A stretch of DNA of 64,000 nucleotides from Streptomyces sp. F001 (lineage in GTDB: Bacteria > Actinomycetota > Actinomycetes > Streptomycetales > Streptomycetaceae). The notes beneath the pieces were generated by a model, which was given only the letters and a program-made list of their open reading frames with translations, did not search any database and had not been told where the DNA came from. Location: assembly GCF_004187715.1 (NCBI RefSeq), contig NZ_QZWF01000006.1, positions 312,459 to 376,458 on the forward strand, given 5' to 3'. Positions 9,734-18,603 of the stretch are shown piece after piece (within the stretch, counting starts at the first letter, position 1; each line of letters opens with the position of its first letter). The translations under genes were made by a program, and so were the position numbers.

Positions 9734-10096
9734 TCAGCATATAAGGCAAGCCTTACCCAACCTCACGCGGGTAGGTGAAATCTCAACCACTGAGATCATG
9801 ACCGGGCTGTCGATCAGCGGATCTGCCTGGGCGAACGCCTCGTACGCCCGCTCGCCGAAGAGGACGAAGGTGACTTCCTCGACGGCCGTCTCCGTCTCCC
9901 GCACGGTCTGTACGGCGATACGGGCGGCGTCGTCCATCGGCCACCCGTAGATGCCGGCAGAGACGGCCGGGAACGCGACGGTGCGGGCGCCCAACTCGTC
10001 GGCCACGCGCAGGGACTCGCGATAGCAGGAGACGAGCAGGGCCGGGCGGTCCTCCTGCTCGGAGAACACAGGACCCGGTCTGAAGCATTTACCCAT
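9734..10096 (-). pseudogene. Truncated macro-domain gene (C-terminal remnant)
   Basis: The frame encodes a segment (9821-10075) closely similar to the C-terminal half of the intact macro-domain protein at 16688-17197: SCYRESLRVADELGARTVAF is shared residue for residue, followed by GWPMDDAARIAV versus RWPMEDAARIAV. The N-terminal half with the ADP-ribose-binding NAANSSLLGGGG loop is absent, and the frame runs 28 residues past the usual end into the iron-box region. The remnant cannot form a complete macro fold and is best read as a pseudogene. It lies on the same strand as the intact copy, on the other side of the CHAT/TPR genes, so the two copies bracket that island as a partial direct duplication. 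Confidence 0.7.
9742..9760 (-). promoter_or_regulatory. Candidate DmdR/IdeR iron box
   Basis: The reverse-strand 19-mer reads TTGGGTAAGGCTTGCCTTA, matching about 14 of 19 positions of the actinobacterial iron-box consensus TTAGGTTAGGCTAACCTAA, with a perfect central TAAGGC/GCCTTA dyad. It sits 75 bp upstream of the solute-binding lipoprotein start, where a ferrous-iron-activated repressor would act. This is inferred from the pattern alone. Confidence 0.5.
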
Positions 10097-10151
10097 CAGG
10101 TCATGCAGCCAGTGCTACTGCCGCCCGCCATGGGATCCGTCGGAACGGATC

Positions 10152-11084
10152 TCAGGTGTCGGACGCCTGAACCCGGAGGACGCGGGTGACACGGTCGGCC
10201 ACGGCGGGCGAGAACGTGTAAGGGCACGGCACGCCCATACGCCTGGCAGCCTCTCGGAGATACAGGTCCACCGCACTTTCGATCAGCGGCACCAGGGTGT
10301 CGATCGCCACCCGGCCCCGCCGGTGCCCGGTCACCAGTAGGACCACTCCGAGCGCGGCCGCCGGCCACCAGAAGGTGACGGCGGCGACCCCCAGTAGTCC
10401 ACCACCCCACGCGGCCGTCCGGCCGGCCCCGGTGAGAGTGTCCCGGACGCCCTGGATGTCGTCTCGCACCTGGCCATCGGCGACGGACCAGATGTGGGGC
10501 CAGATCTCGGCCAGGTCCATCCGGTACCGCTTCTCCACCCTGGCCGTGGCGCCCGCCATGCGCTGCGCCATCCAGGTGGGCTGATCCGGCAAACGTTCCG
10601 AATAGGCGTTCCTTCTGGACAGCAGGCGCCGGAGTTCGGTGGACCGGGAGTGGGTGTCGATGCCGCGGCGCCGGTTGCGCACCAATTCCTGTCGCGCTTC
10701 CGCTTCGACCGTGCGGTACGCCTGTTCCTTCCGGCTCCATCGCCACTCCCGCCACCGGACGAGCAGGTTCACATACCAGTCGGGCCCGGCGGGAAGCCAG
10801 AGTCGCTCGACCAGGCCGCCCGCGGAAGACGCCACCAAGCCGGCGACGGCCGCACCGAGGAGCACGACCGAGGCGGCCATGACGAGTCCGGCGGGCTCCT
10901 GGTACGCCTTGTCCGTACTCACGGACCTGACGTAGGCACGGAGATGGGCGAGGTCGAGCGCGCGGGTGAACCCCTGATGCCGCCCCACGAGCACACACGC
11001 CACGAACAGCAGGCCCGGCCCGAGGAGGACTGCCGCCCAGCGTTCCGCGGCCTTCTTGGACAGTTCCTGCAGGAAGGTGTTCAT
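10152..11084 (-). CDS. Integral membrane protein of the CHAT/TPR island
   Basis: A 310-residue protein of unknown function with three predicted membrane segments: near residues 14-32 (AAVLLGPGLLFVACVLVG), about 65-90 (LVMAASVVLLGAAVAGLVA) and about 240-265 (GGLLGVAAVTFWWPAAALGV). The stretch between the second and third is basic and probably cytoplasmic (RWREWRWSRKEQ; RNRRRGIDTHSRS). I do not recognise the family. The start chosen is the ATG at 11084, which overlaps the TGA of the upstream gene (TGATG), implying translational coupling with the small Cys-containing protein. The pair is transcribed divergently from the CHAT protease gene and is likely part of the same system, perhaps as a membrane anchor or a target of the protease. 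Confidence 0.65.
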   Translation of the reverse strand: MNTFLQELSKKAAERWAAVLLGPGLLFVACVLVGRHQGFTRALDLAHLRAYVRSVSTDKAYQEPAGLVMAASVVLLGAAVAGLVASSAGGLVERLWLPAGPDWYVNLLVRWREWRWSRKEQAYRTVEAEARQELVRNRRRGIDTHSRSTELRRLLSRRNAYSERLPDQPTWMAQRMAGATARVEKRYRMDLAEIWPHIWSVADGQVRDDIQGVRDTLTGAGRTAAWGGGLLGVAAVTFWWPAAALGVVLLVTGHRRGRVAIDTLVPLIESAVDLYLREAARRMGVPCPYTFSPAVADRVTRVLRVQASDT

Positions 11085-11494
11085 CAGGCCAACCGCACGC
11101 GTTCCAGCGGCCGTTCGGCGAGCGAGCACCGCGCGTCTTCGGACTCCACCCGGTCACACCGCTTCAAGGGGCAGACGTAGCAGAAGACTTCGGGGGCCGG
11201 GTTACGCACTCCCGGCAGCGGACTCCACGAACGGTTCGGCCGGGTGAGCCCATGGAGACCGATCGAGGCGAGCGCCTTGTCGATGGCGTCCAGCGTTGCA
11301 GAGAGCCCAGCCGGATCGGCACTCTCCTGAGTGATCAATGCGATGAAGGTGTCCAGCAGTTCCCCGGCGCCGGCCTCTTCGAACATGTCCGCGAGATCGC
11401 CATTTCGGCCGTTTTCCCGGCACAATCGTTCCACACGCTCGGCGAGTTCCGCCGACATCGGATCGTCTTCGAGGGGCGATACGTGATCGGTCAC
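11084..11494 (-). CDS. Small acidic protein with C-terminal Cys cluster, island-associated
   Basis: About 136 residues if the GTG at 11494 (VTDHVSPLEDD) is the start; a later ATG (MSAELAERVERLCREN, at 11458) is a reasonable alternative, and no strong ribosome site decides. The N-terminal half is acidic and helical (DLADMFEEAGAGELLDTFIAL). The C-terminus has a cysteine cluster CYVCPLKRCDR followed 10 residues later by ARC, i.e. C-x2-C-x4-C-x10-C, which could bind zinc. No family was recognised. Its stop overlaps the start of the membrane-protein gene, and its 5' end is about 60 bp from the divergent CHAT gene, so one short control region serves both directions. A role as adaptor or regulator of the CHAT protein is only a guess from context. 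Confidence 0.6.
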   Translation of the reverse strand: MTDHVSPLEDDPMSAELAERVERLCRENGRNGDLADMFEEAGAGELLDTFIALITQESADPAGLSATLDAIDKALASIGLHGLTRPNRSWSPLPGVRNPAPEVFCYVCPLKRCDRVESEDARCSLAERPLERVRLA

Positions 11495-11552
11495 CGAGCC
11501 GAGGTTACCGACAGAAGCCTCGAGCGGCATCACTACGGAAACAACGGGGGTC

Positions 11553-14500
11553 ATGATGCGGCAAGTCCTCCTCGCACGCATCCAGAGGCGAGTCAGGATG
11601 GCGGAGGCCGGAGCCGCCGCCGAGACGGTCCTGTCCCGTGAAGGACTGGCGGACGCGGCGGCACTGCTGGCTCGCTACCGCGCCCCCGGAATCGACCTTC
11701 CCGCTCTGAAGGCCTGCGGCATGCTCTTCTTCCATCGCGCCCTGAGGCAGGGACGGGGAAGCCGCACCAGCGTCCGGGATTCCGCCGCGGCAGGCCAGTT
11801 GTTCGCCGCGGTGCATGTATTGAGCCCGGACGAACTGCCAGCGCCTTTCAACGACATGTACCGCAAACTGGGTATGGACCCGCACGACCTGTTCTCCAGC
11901 GGTACCGGGTTCACCACCGACCCGTTGGTGTGGTGGGACTTGGGCTTTGAGGTCCTGCGCAGTGACCCGGAGTCGATGGAGGTCCCCCACCTCACCCTTG
12001 TCGCCGACCTTTTTCGCCTCACCCGGCTGTCGGCGACACCGGATCACCCGCTTTACTCCGATCTCATCCCCATGCTGGGCACCCGGTTATGCCTGTTGCG
12101 ATCGGCGACGCAGGACGTGAAGGTGGCGGCCGAGGCATTCGAGGTCTGCGGCACAGCTCTGGACCTGCTGACCGAGAACGATCCTCAGCGCCCGCTCTTC
12201 CTGCGCAACCACGGCAGAGAGGCGATCGTACTGGCCGACCAGCTGGACGACGCCGATGCGGCGCGTACGGCCGTCGAACGCTGCCGGGAAGTCGTCCGGC
12301 TCCCCGACGCCGACAGCCCCGACCAGGTGAACCTGGGCAGTGCACTCGCCGAGTGCGCGCGCCTCACCGAGGACGAGCAGCTGTACGGGGAGGCACTCCG
12401 TACGTTCTGGCAGCTCGCGCATTCCTCATCGGAACTGCACATGATGGCCTTCGACAATCTCAAGGCCCTGCTGCACCGGCTGTTGGCGGACCCCCGGTAC
12501 ACGGGCACGGTTTCCGAGTTCTGCCGGTCGGCCCTCCCCGAACCGGGCGAGGAGACGTTCGCCGACGGCCCGGTCCTGCAGGCGATGTGGTCACTGAAGA
12601 GCGTGGCGAACCAGAACAGGCACGATCCACGCGCCCTGGCCTCCATGGTGGCTCTGGCGCGCAGACTGCTCGCCGTGGCCGTGGACGACGACTCCCGGCG
12701 AGAGGCGGCCCTCGCCGCGGCAACCGCCCTTCACCAGCACGCCCAGCTGACCCATTCCGCCACCGAGGCTCGCGAAGCCATCGCTCTGGCTCAGACCGGT
12801 CTCGACATCACCGAACGTGTGGAGCCCTCACAGGCATTCATCTTCAGGCATGCCTTGGCCTCTGCCAACGGTGTCCTCTACGAGGTGACGGGGGACTCCG
12901 AAACACAGCGGGAAGCCGTCCATCAGGGGCAACTCGCTCTGGACAGCATGGACGGCGCGGACGACGTGCAGCGAGCGACGGCGCTCGCCAACCATGCCGG
13001 CATTCTGCACCGTTATGCGGCACGTATGGCTGACAGGTCGCGTCTGCACAAGGCTCTGGCCTTCCAGCAAGAGGCGAGCGAGGTCCGTGACCTGCCCAGC
13101 AGGCTCAGAGTCACCTTGCTCTGCGGGCTTGCTGGCATGCTCACCGATCTCCACGTCCTGGAAGAACCGGAGACGCTGGAAAATCTCCACCAGGCCGTAG
13201 CGGCGGCCGAGCAGGCGCTCTCTCTCGCCGAACCCGGCGTCGGAAGCGAGGGCCAATTCGCCCGCCACGAGCTGATGCACGCCAAGCGGCTCCTGGGTGT
13301 GGCGACGAACGACCCCGAGGCACTGCGCGCCGTCGTCGCCCTCGCAGATGAAATCCTCGCCGCCGACGAGGAAGTAGTGGTCAAAGGGATCGCTCAAACC
13401 GCCGAGTTGGAACGCGCGCGTGCTCTCGGCTCGCTGGCACGGATGGAGAACAGCGTCGAACACCGCCGAGCGGCCTTCGCCGGCCTGGACCGCGTCGTGG
13501 ACTCGACCGAGATACGTCCATGGGTACGCATGCAGGCTGCCATCGCCCAATTGCAGATGTCCGATCACACTGACCGCAAGTCGCTGGACCAGATCGCCAA
13601 AGCAGTCGATCTCCTCCATCTCAACGTGACGTCAGGTGTCCTGTGGGACGACCGGGCCCACGTGGTCCGTACGTTCGCCGCACTGACCGAGGAGATCGTG
13701 CTGACCGGGCTCGGCGCCAACCAGCCCGGACGAACCCTCGAGTTGCTGGAGAGGAGCCGAAACCTCCTGTTCCAGGACCTCGGCACCAGCTTCCGTCTCG
13801 GTCCGGAACACGCCGGCTTCAAGGCAGAGATCGAAGTGTTGTCGGACCGGCTGCGTGCCCTGGACGCCAAGGACCGCGCCGCACCGGGCCGGCAGGACGA
13901 ACGGCGAGAATTGAACCGCGAGATCCTCCGTGAGCGGGCGAAGCTGATGGAGGAATGGAACCGCCTCAAGGGACTCCTCCCCCGGGAAGACTCCGCCGAT
14001 CCGACCCTCTTGGCAACCGGGGGGCCGGTCGTCGAGGTGGTGTCGACCTCTGAAGGCGGGTATGCCTTTCTGCTCACCGGCGATCGCACCGAACCGGTCC
14101 GAGTCCTCCCGCTTCCTGAACTCGGCGCCAGAACGGCCCACGACCGTGTCCTCACCTTTCTGACCGCCCGCGAGTACGCCACCGAGGACAGGTTTCCCAG
14201 CCGGGTGCGCCTGCGGGCACAGGGGGAGGTACGTGACACTCTCGCCTGGCTCTGGCAAGTGGCGGCCCGCCCCATCGTCGAGGCCCTCGGATTCGCCTCC
14301 ACACCCCGGGGCGCCTGGCCCCGCATGTGGTGGTGCCCGGTCGGCTTCCTGGGCCACTTCCCCTGGCACGCGGCCCAATCGGCCCAGGGGGACGGTGTCC
14401 TCGACCGGGTGATCTCCTCCTACACCACCAGTCTGCGCTCCCTGCACTTTGCGCGGAGTGTCCCGGATCCGGCCCACGGCGAGCGGGCGTTGATCGTGGC

Positions 14501-15083
14501 ACAGCCCGAGGTGCCCTCTGCCGAGCCGTTGCGAGGAGTCGAACGCGAGGTGGCGGCTGTACGCCGGTTCGTCCCGCGGTCGACGCTCCTGGAGAAGGCC
14601 GACGCGACGAAGGACAACGTGCTCAAGGCCCTTCAGTCCCACTCGATCGTCCACCTGGCCTGCCATGCCGAGAGCGACGTCCACTCACCCGGGCGGAGCC
14701 GGCTCCTTCTCGTGGACCACGAGGAGTCGCCACTGACTCTGGCCGACCTCGCCGGGATGCGCCTTGCCGAGCGCCAGCTCGCCGTGCTGTCGGCGTGCAG
14801 CACGTTCCAGATCACTCCCGCGCTGGCGGACGAGGCCCTGCATGTCACGGCGGCTTTCCAGCAGGCAGGATTCCGGCATGTCGTCGGTGCGATGTGGCCT
14901 GTGGGTGACGACGTCGCCACAGCCGTCTCCGACAGGTTCTACGACCGGCTCACCGGTTCGGCCGCCCATCCGCCGCAGACGGATCTCGCCGCCCTGGCCC
15001 TGCACGACGCCGTGTCATCACTCCGCCGCCAGTACAGTGCTGCGCCCACCAAGTGGGCCTCCTTCGTCCACCTGGGGGCCTGA
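11553..15083 (+). CDS. TPR-CHAT caspase-like protease
   Basis: A 1176-residue protein. Roughly residues 60-880 are alpha-helical repeats of tetratricopeptide character (repeating pairs such as AVERCREVVRLPD and AAEQALSLAEP). The C-terminal part (about 900-1176) is a CHAT domain, a caspase-superfamily peptidase. The catalytic dyad is visible as His about 1038 in VHLACHAESD and Cys about 1082 in VLSACSTF, followed by the usual GFRHVVGAMWPVGDDVA strand-helix. CHAT proteases in bacteria are effectors in conflict and defence systems (for example gasdermin-processing and Craspase-type systems). The start is either ATG 11553 or the adjacent ATG 11556, both behind a GGGGG stretch. It is followed 3 bp later by the TPR gene, so they form an operon. 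Substrate and trigger are unknown. Confidence 0.85.
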   Translation: MMRQVLLARIQRRVRMAEAGAAAETVLSREGLADAAALLARYRAPGIDLPALKACGMLFFHRALRQGRGSRTSVRDSAAAGQLFAAVHVLSPDELPAPFNDMYRKLGMDPHDLFSSGTGFTTDPLVWWDLGFEVLRSDPESMEVPHLTLVADLFRLTRLSATPDHPLYSDLIPMLGTRLCLLRSATQDVKVAAEAFEVCGTALDLLTENDPQRPLFLRNHGREAIVLADQLDDADAARTAVERCREVVRLPDADSPDQVNLGSALAECARLTEDEQLYGEALRTFWQLAHSSSELHMMAFDNLKALLHRLLADPRYTGTVSEFCRSALPEPGEETFADGPVLQAMWSLKSVANQNRHDPRALASMVALARRLLAVAVDDDSRREAALAAATALHQHAQLTHSATEAREAIALAQTGLDITERVEPSQAFIFRHALASANGVLYEVTGDSETQREAVHQGQLALDSMDGADDVQRATALANHAGILHRYAARMADRSRLHKALAFQQEASEVRDLPSRLRVTLLCGLAGMLTDLHVLEEPETLENLHQAVAAAEQALSLAEPGVGSEGQFARHELMHAKRLLGVATNDPEALRAVVALADEILAADEEVVVKGIAQTAELERARALGSLARMENSVEHRRAAFAGLDRVVDSTEIRPWVRMQAAIAQLQMSDHTDRKSLDQIAKAVDLLHLNVTSGVLWDDRAHVVRTFAALTEEIVLTGLGANQPGRTLELLERSRNLLFQDLGTSFRLGPEHAGFKAEIEVLSDRLRALDAKDRAAPGRQDERRELNREILRERAKLMEEWNRLKGLLPREDSADPTLLATGGPVVEVVSTSEGGYAFLLTGDRTEPVRVLPLPELGARTAHDRVLTFLTAREYATEDRFPSRVRLRAQGEVRDTLAWLWQVAARPIVEALGFASTPRGAWPRMWWCPVGFLGHFPWHAAQSAQGDGVLDRVISSYTTSLRSLHFARSVPDPAHGERALIVAQPEVPSAEPLRGVEREVAAVRRFVPRSTLLEKADATKDNVLKALQSHSIVHLACHAESDVHSPGRSRLLLVDHEESPLTLADLAGMRLAERQLAVLSACSTFQITPALADEALHVTAAFQQAGFRHVVGAMWPVGDDVATAVSDRFYDRLTGSAAHPPQTDLAALALHDAVSSLRRQYSAAPTKWASFVHLGA

Positions 15084-15086
15084 CGC

Positions 15087-16589
15087 ATGACCGGTTTCGA
15101 CAGCCTCTCCGTACCCGCACGCGAACTGCTGGGCCGGGCCGCCTGGCTGGCTCCTGAGCACGTGCCGGAGGACTTGACCCTGGCCCTGCTTCCCGATGCC
15201 TCGGACGGCGTGGTCGCTGAACTCGTCCGGGCCCGCCTCGTGTCACCGCATCCGGGCGGCGGTTTCGTGATGGAGACACGGACCGGGGAGTCGGTTCGCT
15301 CGGCCTTCGGAGAAGGGGGCAGGGACGAAGCCGTTCTGGCGATGAGCCGTTACCTCGGTGACGAGGGATCTCCCGGCGAAGTGGCACGCTGTCTGAACCT
15401 GCTTCCTCACCTGGTCCACTGGGCAGGGCTGACACATCCTGAGGACGACGTCGTGGACGGCGCCATGCTGATGAACAGGGTCGTCGTTCTGCTGCTCCAC
15501 CAGGAGATCAGCGAGCCGGCGCTGCCTCTGGCCGAGCGCGTCGTGCGCACCTGCGAGATCCACATGGGTGCCGAGGACCTGAGGACATGGCGCACCCGGT
15601 GCATTCTGGCCTCCGTCCTCAACCAGAACGGTCACGTCCGCAGGGCCGTCCGGCAGGCGGAGAAGGTGATCGCCGGGGTCTCCGCCCTGTACGGCGAGGA
15701 CCACCCCCAGGTGTGGACGACCCGGCAGAACCTGGGAGCCATGTACATGCGTCTGCAGGAGTTCGACCGCGCGGTCTCCCTCGTCCGGCAGCTCATCGAG
15801 CACCACACGGCGGTCTCGGGGCCGAGGGACCGGAAAGCCCTCATGGCACGCCACAACCTCGCCGTAGTCCTGCAGAAGGCAGGGCGCCTCGCCGAAGCGG
15901 TGGAGATCTGGGAGGCATGTGTCCCTGAGTGCAACATGTTCCTCGGCGTCACGGATCCCGACACTGTGGACGTCCGCCAGTCGCTCACCGCGGCACTCGA
16001 GGAGCAGGCCGGACTGGACACCTCCGGCATGAGCCTGGAGGAGGCGGAACGCATGATCGAGCATGCCTCCGGGGAGCCCGGACGAGTCACCCAGCGGTAT
16101 CTGGCGGTACTGGTCCATCGGGCAACCCTCCTCCGGAACCAGGGACGTCTGGACGAGGCGGAGTTCGAGTTCGGCAAGGCCATCGACCTGGGAAGCAAGG
16201 AGATCGGACCGGGCCATCCCATCGTCGTCTCGGCCCACTACCGGCTTGCCCTCGTCCATGACCTCCGTGGACAGGACGATCTGGCGCTGGCGGTCGCCGA
16301 ACGCGGCTTGCGGGAATGTGAGCGGTCGCTCGGCAGGAGACACCAGGAGACTCTGTTCACGGTCACCTGCGTCCTGAGCATGCTCGCGAAACAGAATCGG
16401 GTGGCCGAGCTGCAGCAGATGATCGAGGAATGGCTCGCGGACATCATCGAGAGCTGGGGGTTCGCCCATCCGGTGGTCCGTGAACTGGCGAGGCACCGGT
16501 CCGGCCTGGCCCTCTACGGAGCCGAGTGGGCCAGGCCGACACGCAGCCCCTCGGAAAGCCCTGGCGCCGAGCCGACGGACGCCTCTTGA
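15087..16589 (+). CDS. Winged-helix/TPR protein, partner of CHAT protease
   Basis: A 500-residue protein. The first about 100 residues (SVPARELLGRAAWLAPEHVPEDLTLALL ... LVRARLVSPHPGGGFVME, given here as positions 6-70) resemble the winged-helix segment that follows the NTPase in STAND/NB-ARC proteins. The rest (about 110-460) is a ladder of TPR_10/TPR_12-type repeats (LPLAERVVRTCEIHMG, HPQVWTTRQNLGAMYMRLQE, ALFTVTC-type helices). There is no P-loop, so the NTPase module expected in this arrangement is missing. The ATG is 3 bp after the stop of the CHAT gene, indicating one operon. It probably senses or presents a signal to the CHAT protease. The final segment (about 475-500) is low-complexity. 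Confidence 0.75.
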   Translation: MTGFDSLSVPARELLGRAAWLAPEHVPEDLTLALLPDASDGVVAELVRARLVSPHPGGGFVMETRTGESVRSAFGEGGRDEAVLAMSRYLGDEGSPGEVARCLNLLPHLVHWAGLTHPEDDVVDGAMLMNRVVVLLLHQEISEPALPLAERVVRTCEIHMGAEDLRTWRTRCILASVLNQNGHVRRAVRQAEKVIAGVSALYGEDHPQVWTTRQNLGAMYMRLQEFDRAVSLVRQLIEHHTAVSGPRDRKALMARHNLAVVLQKAGRLAEAVEIWEACVPECNMFLGVTDPDTVDVRQSLTAALEEQAGLDTSGMSLEEAERMIEHASGEPGRVTQRYLAVLVHRATLLRNQGRLDEAEFEFGKAIDLGSKEIGPGHPIVVSAHYRLALVHDLRGQDDLALAVAERGLRECERSLGRRHQETLFTVTCVLSMLAKQNRVAELQQMIEEWLADIIESWGFAHPVVRELARHRSGLALYGAEWARPTRSPSESPGAEPTDAS

Positions 16590-16687
16590 CGTACACGGCA
16601 GACACGGCTGTCCCCTTCCGCGTCACATGCAACAGCGGCCTCAGGTGGGGACTCAGGCCAAGCACACACTTCAGCAGCGTACGGAGA

Positions 16688-17197
16688 TCAGCCGGCCTGC
16701 GCGGCGAACGCCTCGTAGGCCCTGTCGTCGAAGAGGACGAATCTGACCTCCTCTACCGCTGTCCCGGTGGCCCGGACGGTCTCGACGGCGATGCGGGCCG
16801 CGTCCTCCATCGGCCAGCGGTAGACGCCCGTGGAGATGGCGGGGAACGCGACCGTGCGGGCGCCCAACTCGTCGGCCACGCGCAGGGACTCGCGGTAGCA
16901 GGAGGCGAGGAGGGCGGAGCGGTCCTCGCTCGTGCTGTGGACCGGACCGACCGTGTGGATCACCCAGCGCGCGTCCAGGTCCCCCGCGGTGGTGGCGACC
17001 GCCTGACCGGTGGGCAGGCCCTTGCCGTATTCGGCGGCGCGGAGCCTGCGGCACTCCTCGAGGATCGCCGGGCCGCCGCGCCGGTGGATGGCGCCGTCCA
17101 CTCCTCCGCCGCCGAGCAGCGAGGAGTTGGCCGCGTTGACGATCGCGTCGGCGCTCTCCCGGGTGATGTCGCCCTGGACCAGCCTGATGGTGGTCAT
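16688..17197 (-). CDS. Macro-domain protein, O-acetyl-ADP-ribose deacetylase type
   Basis: A complete 169-residue macro domain of the MacroD/YmdB class. The N-terminus MTTIRLVQGDITRESADAIVNAANSSL carries the DI and NAAN elements, followed by the glycine loop GGGGVDGAIHRRGG that binds ADP-ribose, and later FPAISTGVYRWP near residue 125. Such proteins hydrolyse O-acetyl-ADP-ribose or mono-ADP-ribose from proteins. Its ATG overlaps the TGA of the upstream phytoene-desaturase-like gene by 4 bp, so translation is coupled. The 98 bp between its end and the convergent TPR gene hold nothing recognisable. A truncated second copy lies at 9821-10075 on the other side of the CHAT island. Confidence 0.92.
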   Translation of the reverse strand: MTTIRLVQGDITRESADAIVNAANSSLLGGGGVDGAIHRRGGPAILEECRRLRAAEYGKGLPTGQAVATTAGDLDARWVIHTVGPVHSTSEDRSALLASCYRESLRVADELGARTVAFPAISTGVYRWPMEDAARIAVETVRATGTAVEEVRFVLFDDRAYEAFAAQAG

Positions 17198-18603
17198 GTC
17201 TGCCTCAGTCTCTTCCAGACGGCCTTCGCGGCGTTGTGCCCGGACATGCCGTGCACGCCGGGTCCCGGCGGGGTGGCCGAGGAGCAGATGAAGACGGCCG
17301 GATGCGGGGTGCTGTACGGGAACAGGGACAGCCTGGGGCGCAGCAGCGTCTGGAGTCCGGACACCGCGCCGGAGGCGATGTCGCCGCCGACGTAGTTGGC
17401 GTTGTGGGCGGCGAGTTCGGGTGGGCCGGCGGTGGCGCGGGCGAGGACGCGGTCGCGGAATCCCGGGGCGAAGCGCTCCAGTTGGCGTTCTATGGCGTCG
17501 GTGAGGTCGCCGGTCCAGCCGCTGGGGACATGGCCGTACGCCCAGAAGACGTGCCGGCCCGCCGGTGCGCGGGTGGGGTCGGCGACGCTGGGCTGCACGG
17601 TGATGAGGAACGGCCGGTCGGGCGCGCGGCCCTCGCGCGAGGCGGCGCGCAGCGCGGTGCCGATCTCCCCCGTGTCGGCGCCGATCTGCACGGTTCCGGC
17701 GCTGCGCGGCTCCTCGGCGGTCCACGGCACCGGGCCGTCCAGGGCGTAGTCGACCTTGAAGACGCCGGGGCCGTACCGGTAGCCCTCGTAGTAGCGGCCG
17801 AAGCCCGCGATGCGGGCCAGGGCGGTGGGTGAGGTGTCGAAGACGTACGCCCGGGCGGGCGGCAGGTCGTCGAGACGCTTGACCTCGTAGTCGGTGTGGA
17901 CCGTGCCGCCGAGGTCCTTCAGGTATGCGGCGAGGGCGTCCGAGATGGACTGGGATCCGCCGCGGGCCACGGGCCAGCCGCGGGCGTGCGCGGCGAGCGC
18001 GAAGACCAGGCCGATGGCGCCGGTGGCGAGGCCGGTGAGCGGGGCCATCACATGGGCGACGAGACCGGCAAAGAGGGTCTTGGCCCGTTCGTCGCGGAAG
18101 CGCCGCATCAGCCAGGTGGACGGAGGAAGCCCCACCAGGCCGAACCGGGCGAGGGTCACCGGGTCGCGGGGCAGCGCGGTGAGCGGCAGGGACATGAAGT
18201 CGCGGGCGAGGGTGTCCCAGTGGGGCAGGAAGGGCGCCACCAGCCTGCGGTACGCGCCCGCGTCGCGCGGGCCGAAGGAGGCGGCCGTCTCGCCGACCGA
18301 CCGGGACAGGACCGCGGCGGTGCCGTCGGTGAAGGGGTGCGCCATGGGTAGCTCGGGGTGGAGCCATTCCAGGCCGTAGCGGTCCAGGGGCAGGGCGCGG
18401 AACGCGGGTGAGTTGATGCCGAGCGGGTGCGCCGCCGAGCACGGGTCGTGGCGGAAGCCGGGCAGGGTGAGCTCTGCGGTGCGCGCTCCCCCGCCGATCG
18501 TGTCCCGGGCCTCGAAGACGGCCACGGAGAAGCCGCGGCGGGCCAGCTCCACGGCAGCGGTCAGTCCGTTCGGCCCCGCACCCACCACGACCGCATCGAG
18601 CAT
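17194..18603 (-). CDS. Phytoene desaturase-like FAD-dependent oxidoreductase
   Basis: A 469-residue flavoprotein of the phytoene desaturase/CrtI-like superfamily (NAD(P)/FAD-dependent oxidoreductase). The dinucleotide-binding motif is at the very N-terminus (DAVVVGAGPNGLTAAVELARRG, residues about 3-24), followed by an E-rich second strand (VAVFEARDTIGGGARTAEL). The C-terminal FAD motif region is represented by FICSSATPPGPGVHGMSGHNAA. The family includes carotenoid desaturases and many uncharacterised dehydrogenases; no carotenoid genes are nearby, so the substrate is unknown. The ATG at 18603 is preferred over the GTG at 18612 because GAAGG lies 8 nt upstream of it. It overlaps the macro-domain gene. 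Confidence 0.88.
   Translation of the reverse strand: MLDAVVVGAGPNGLTAAVELARRGFSVAVFEARDTIGGGARTAELTLPGFRHDPCSAAHPLGINSPAFRALPLDRYGLEWLHPELPMAHPFTDGTAAVLSRSVGETAASFGPRDAGAYRRLVAPFLPHWDTLARDFMSLPLTALPRDPVTLARFGLVGLPPSTWLMRRFRDERAKTLFAGLVAHVMAPLTGLATGAIGLVFALAAHARGWPVARGGSQSISDALAAYLKDLGGTVHTDYEVKRLDDLPPARAYVFDTSPTALARIAGFGRYYEGYRYGPGVFKVDYALDGPVPWTAEEPRSAGTVQIGADTGEIGTALRAASREGRAPDRPFLITVQPSVADPTRAPAGRHVFWAYGHVPSGWTGDLTDAIERQLERFAPGFRDRVLARATAGPPELAAHNANYVGGDIASGAVSGLQTLLRPRLSLFPYSTPHPAVFICSSATPPGPGVHGMSGHNAAKAVWKRLRQT

Noticed and set aside
11505..12047. Reverse-strand frame overlapping the CHAT gene start
   Set aside because: It overlaps the conserved TPR-CHAT coding sequence and shows no domain or ribosome site.
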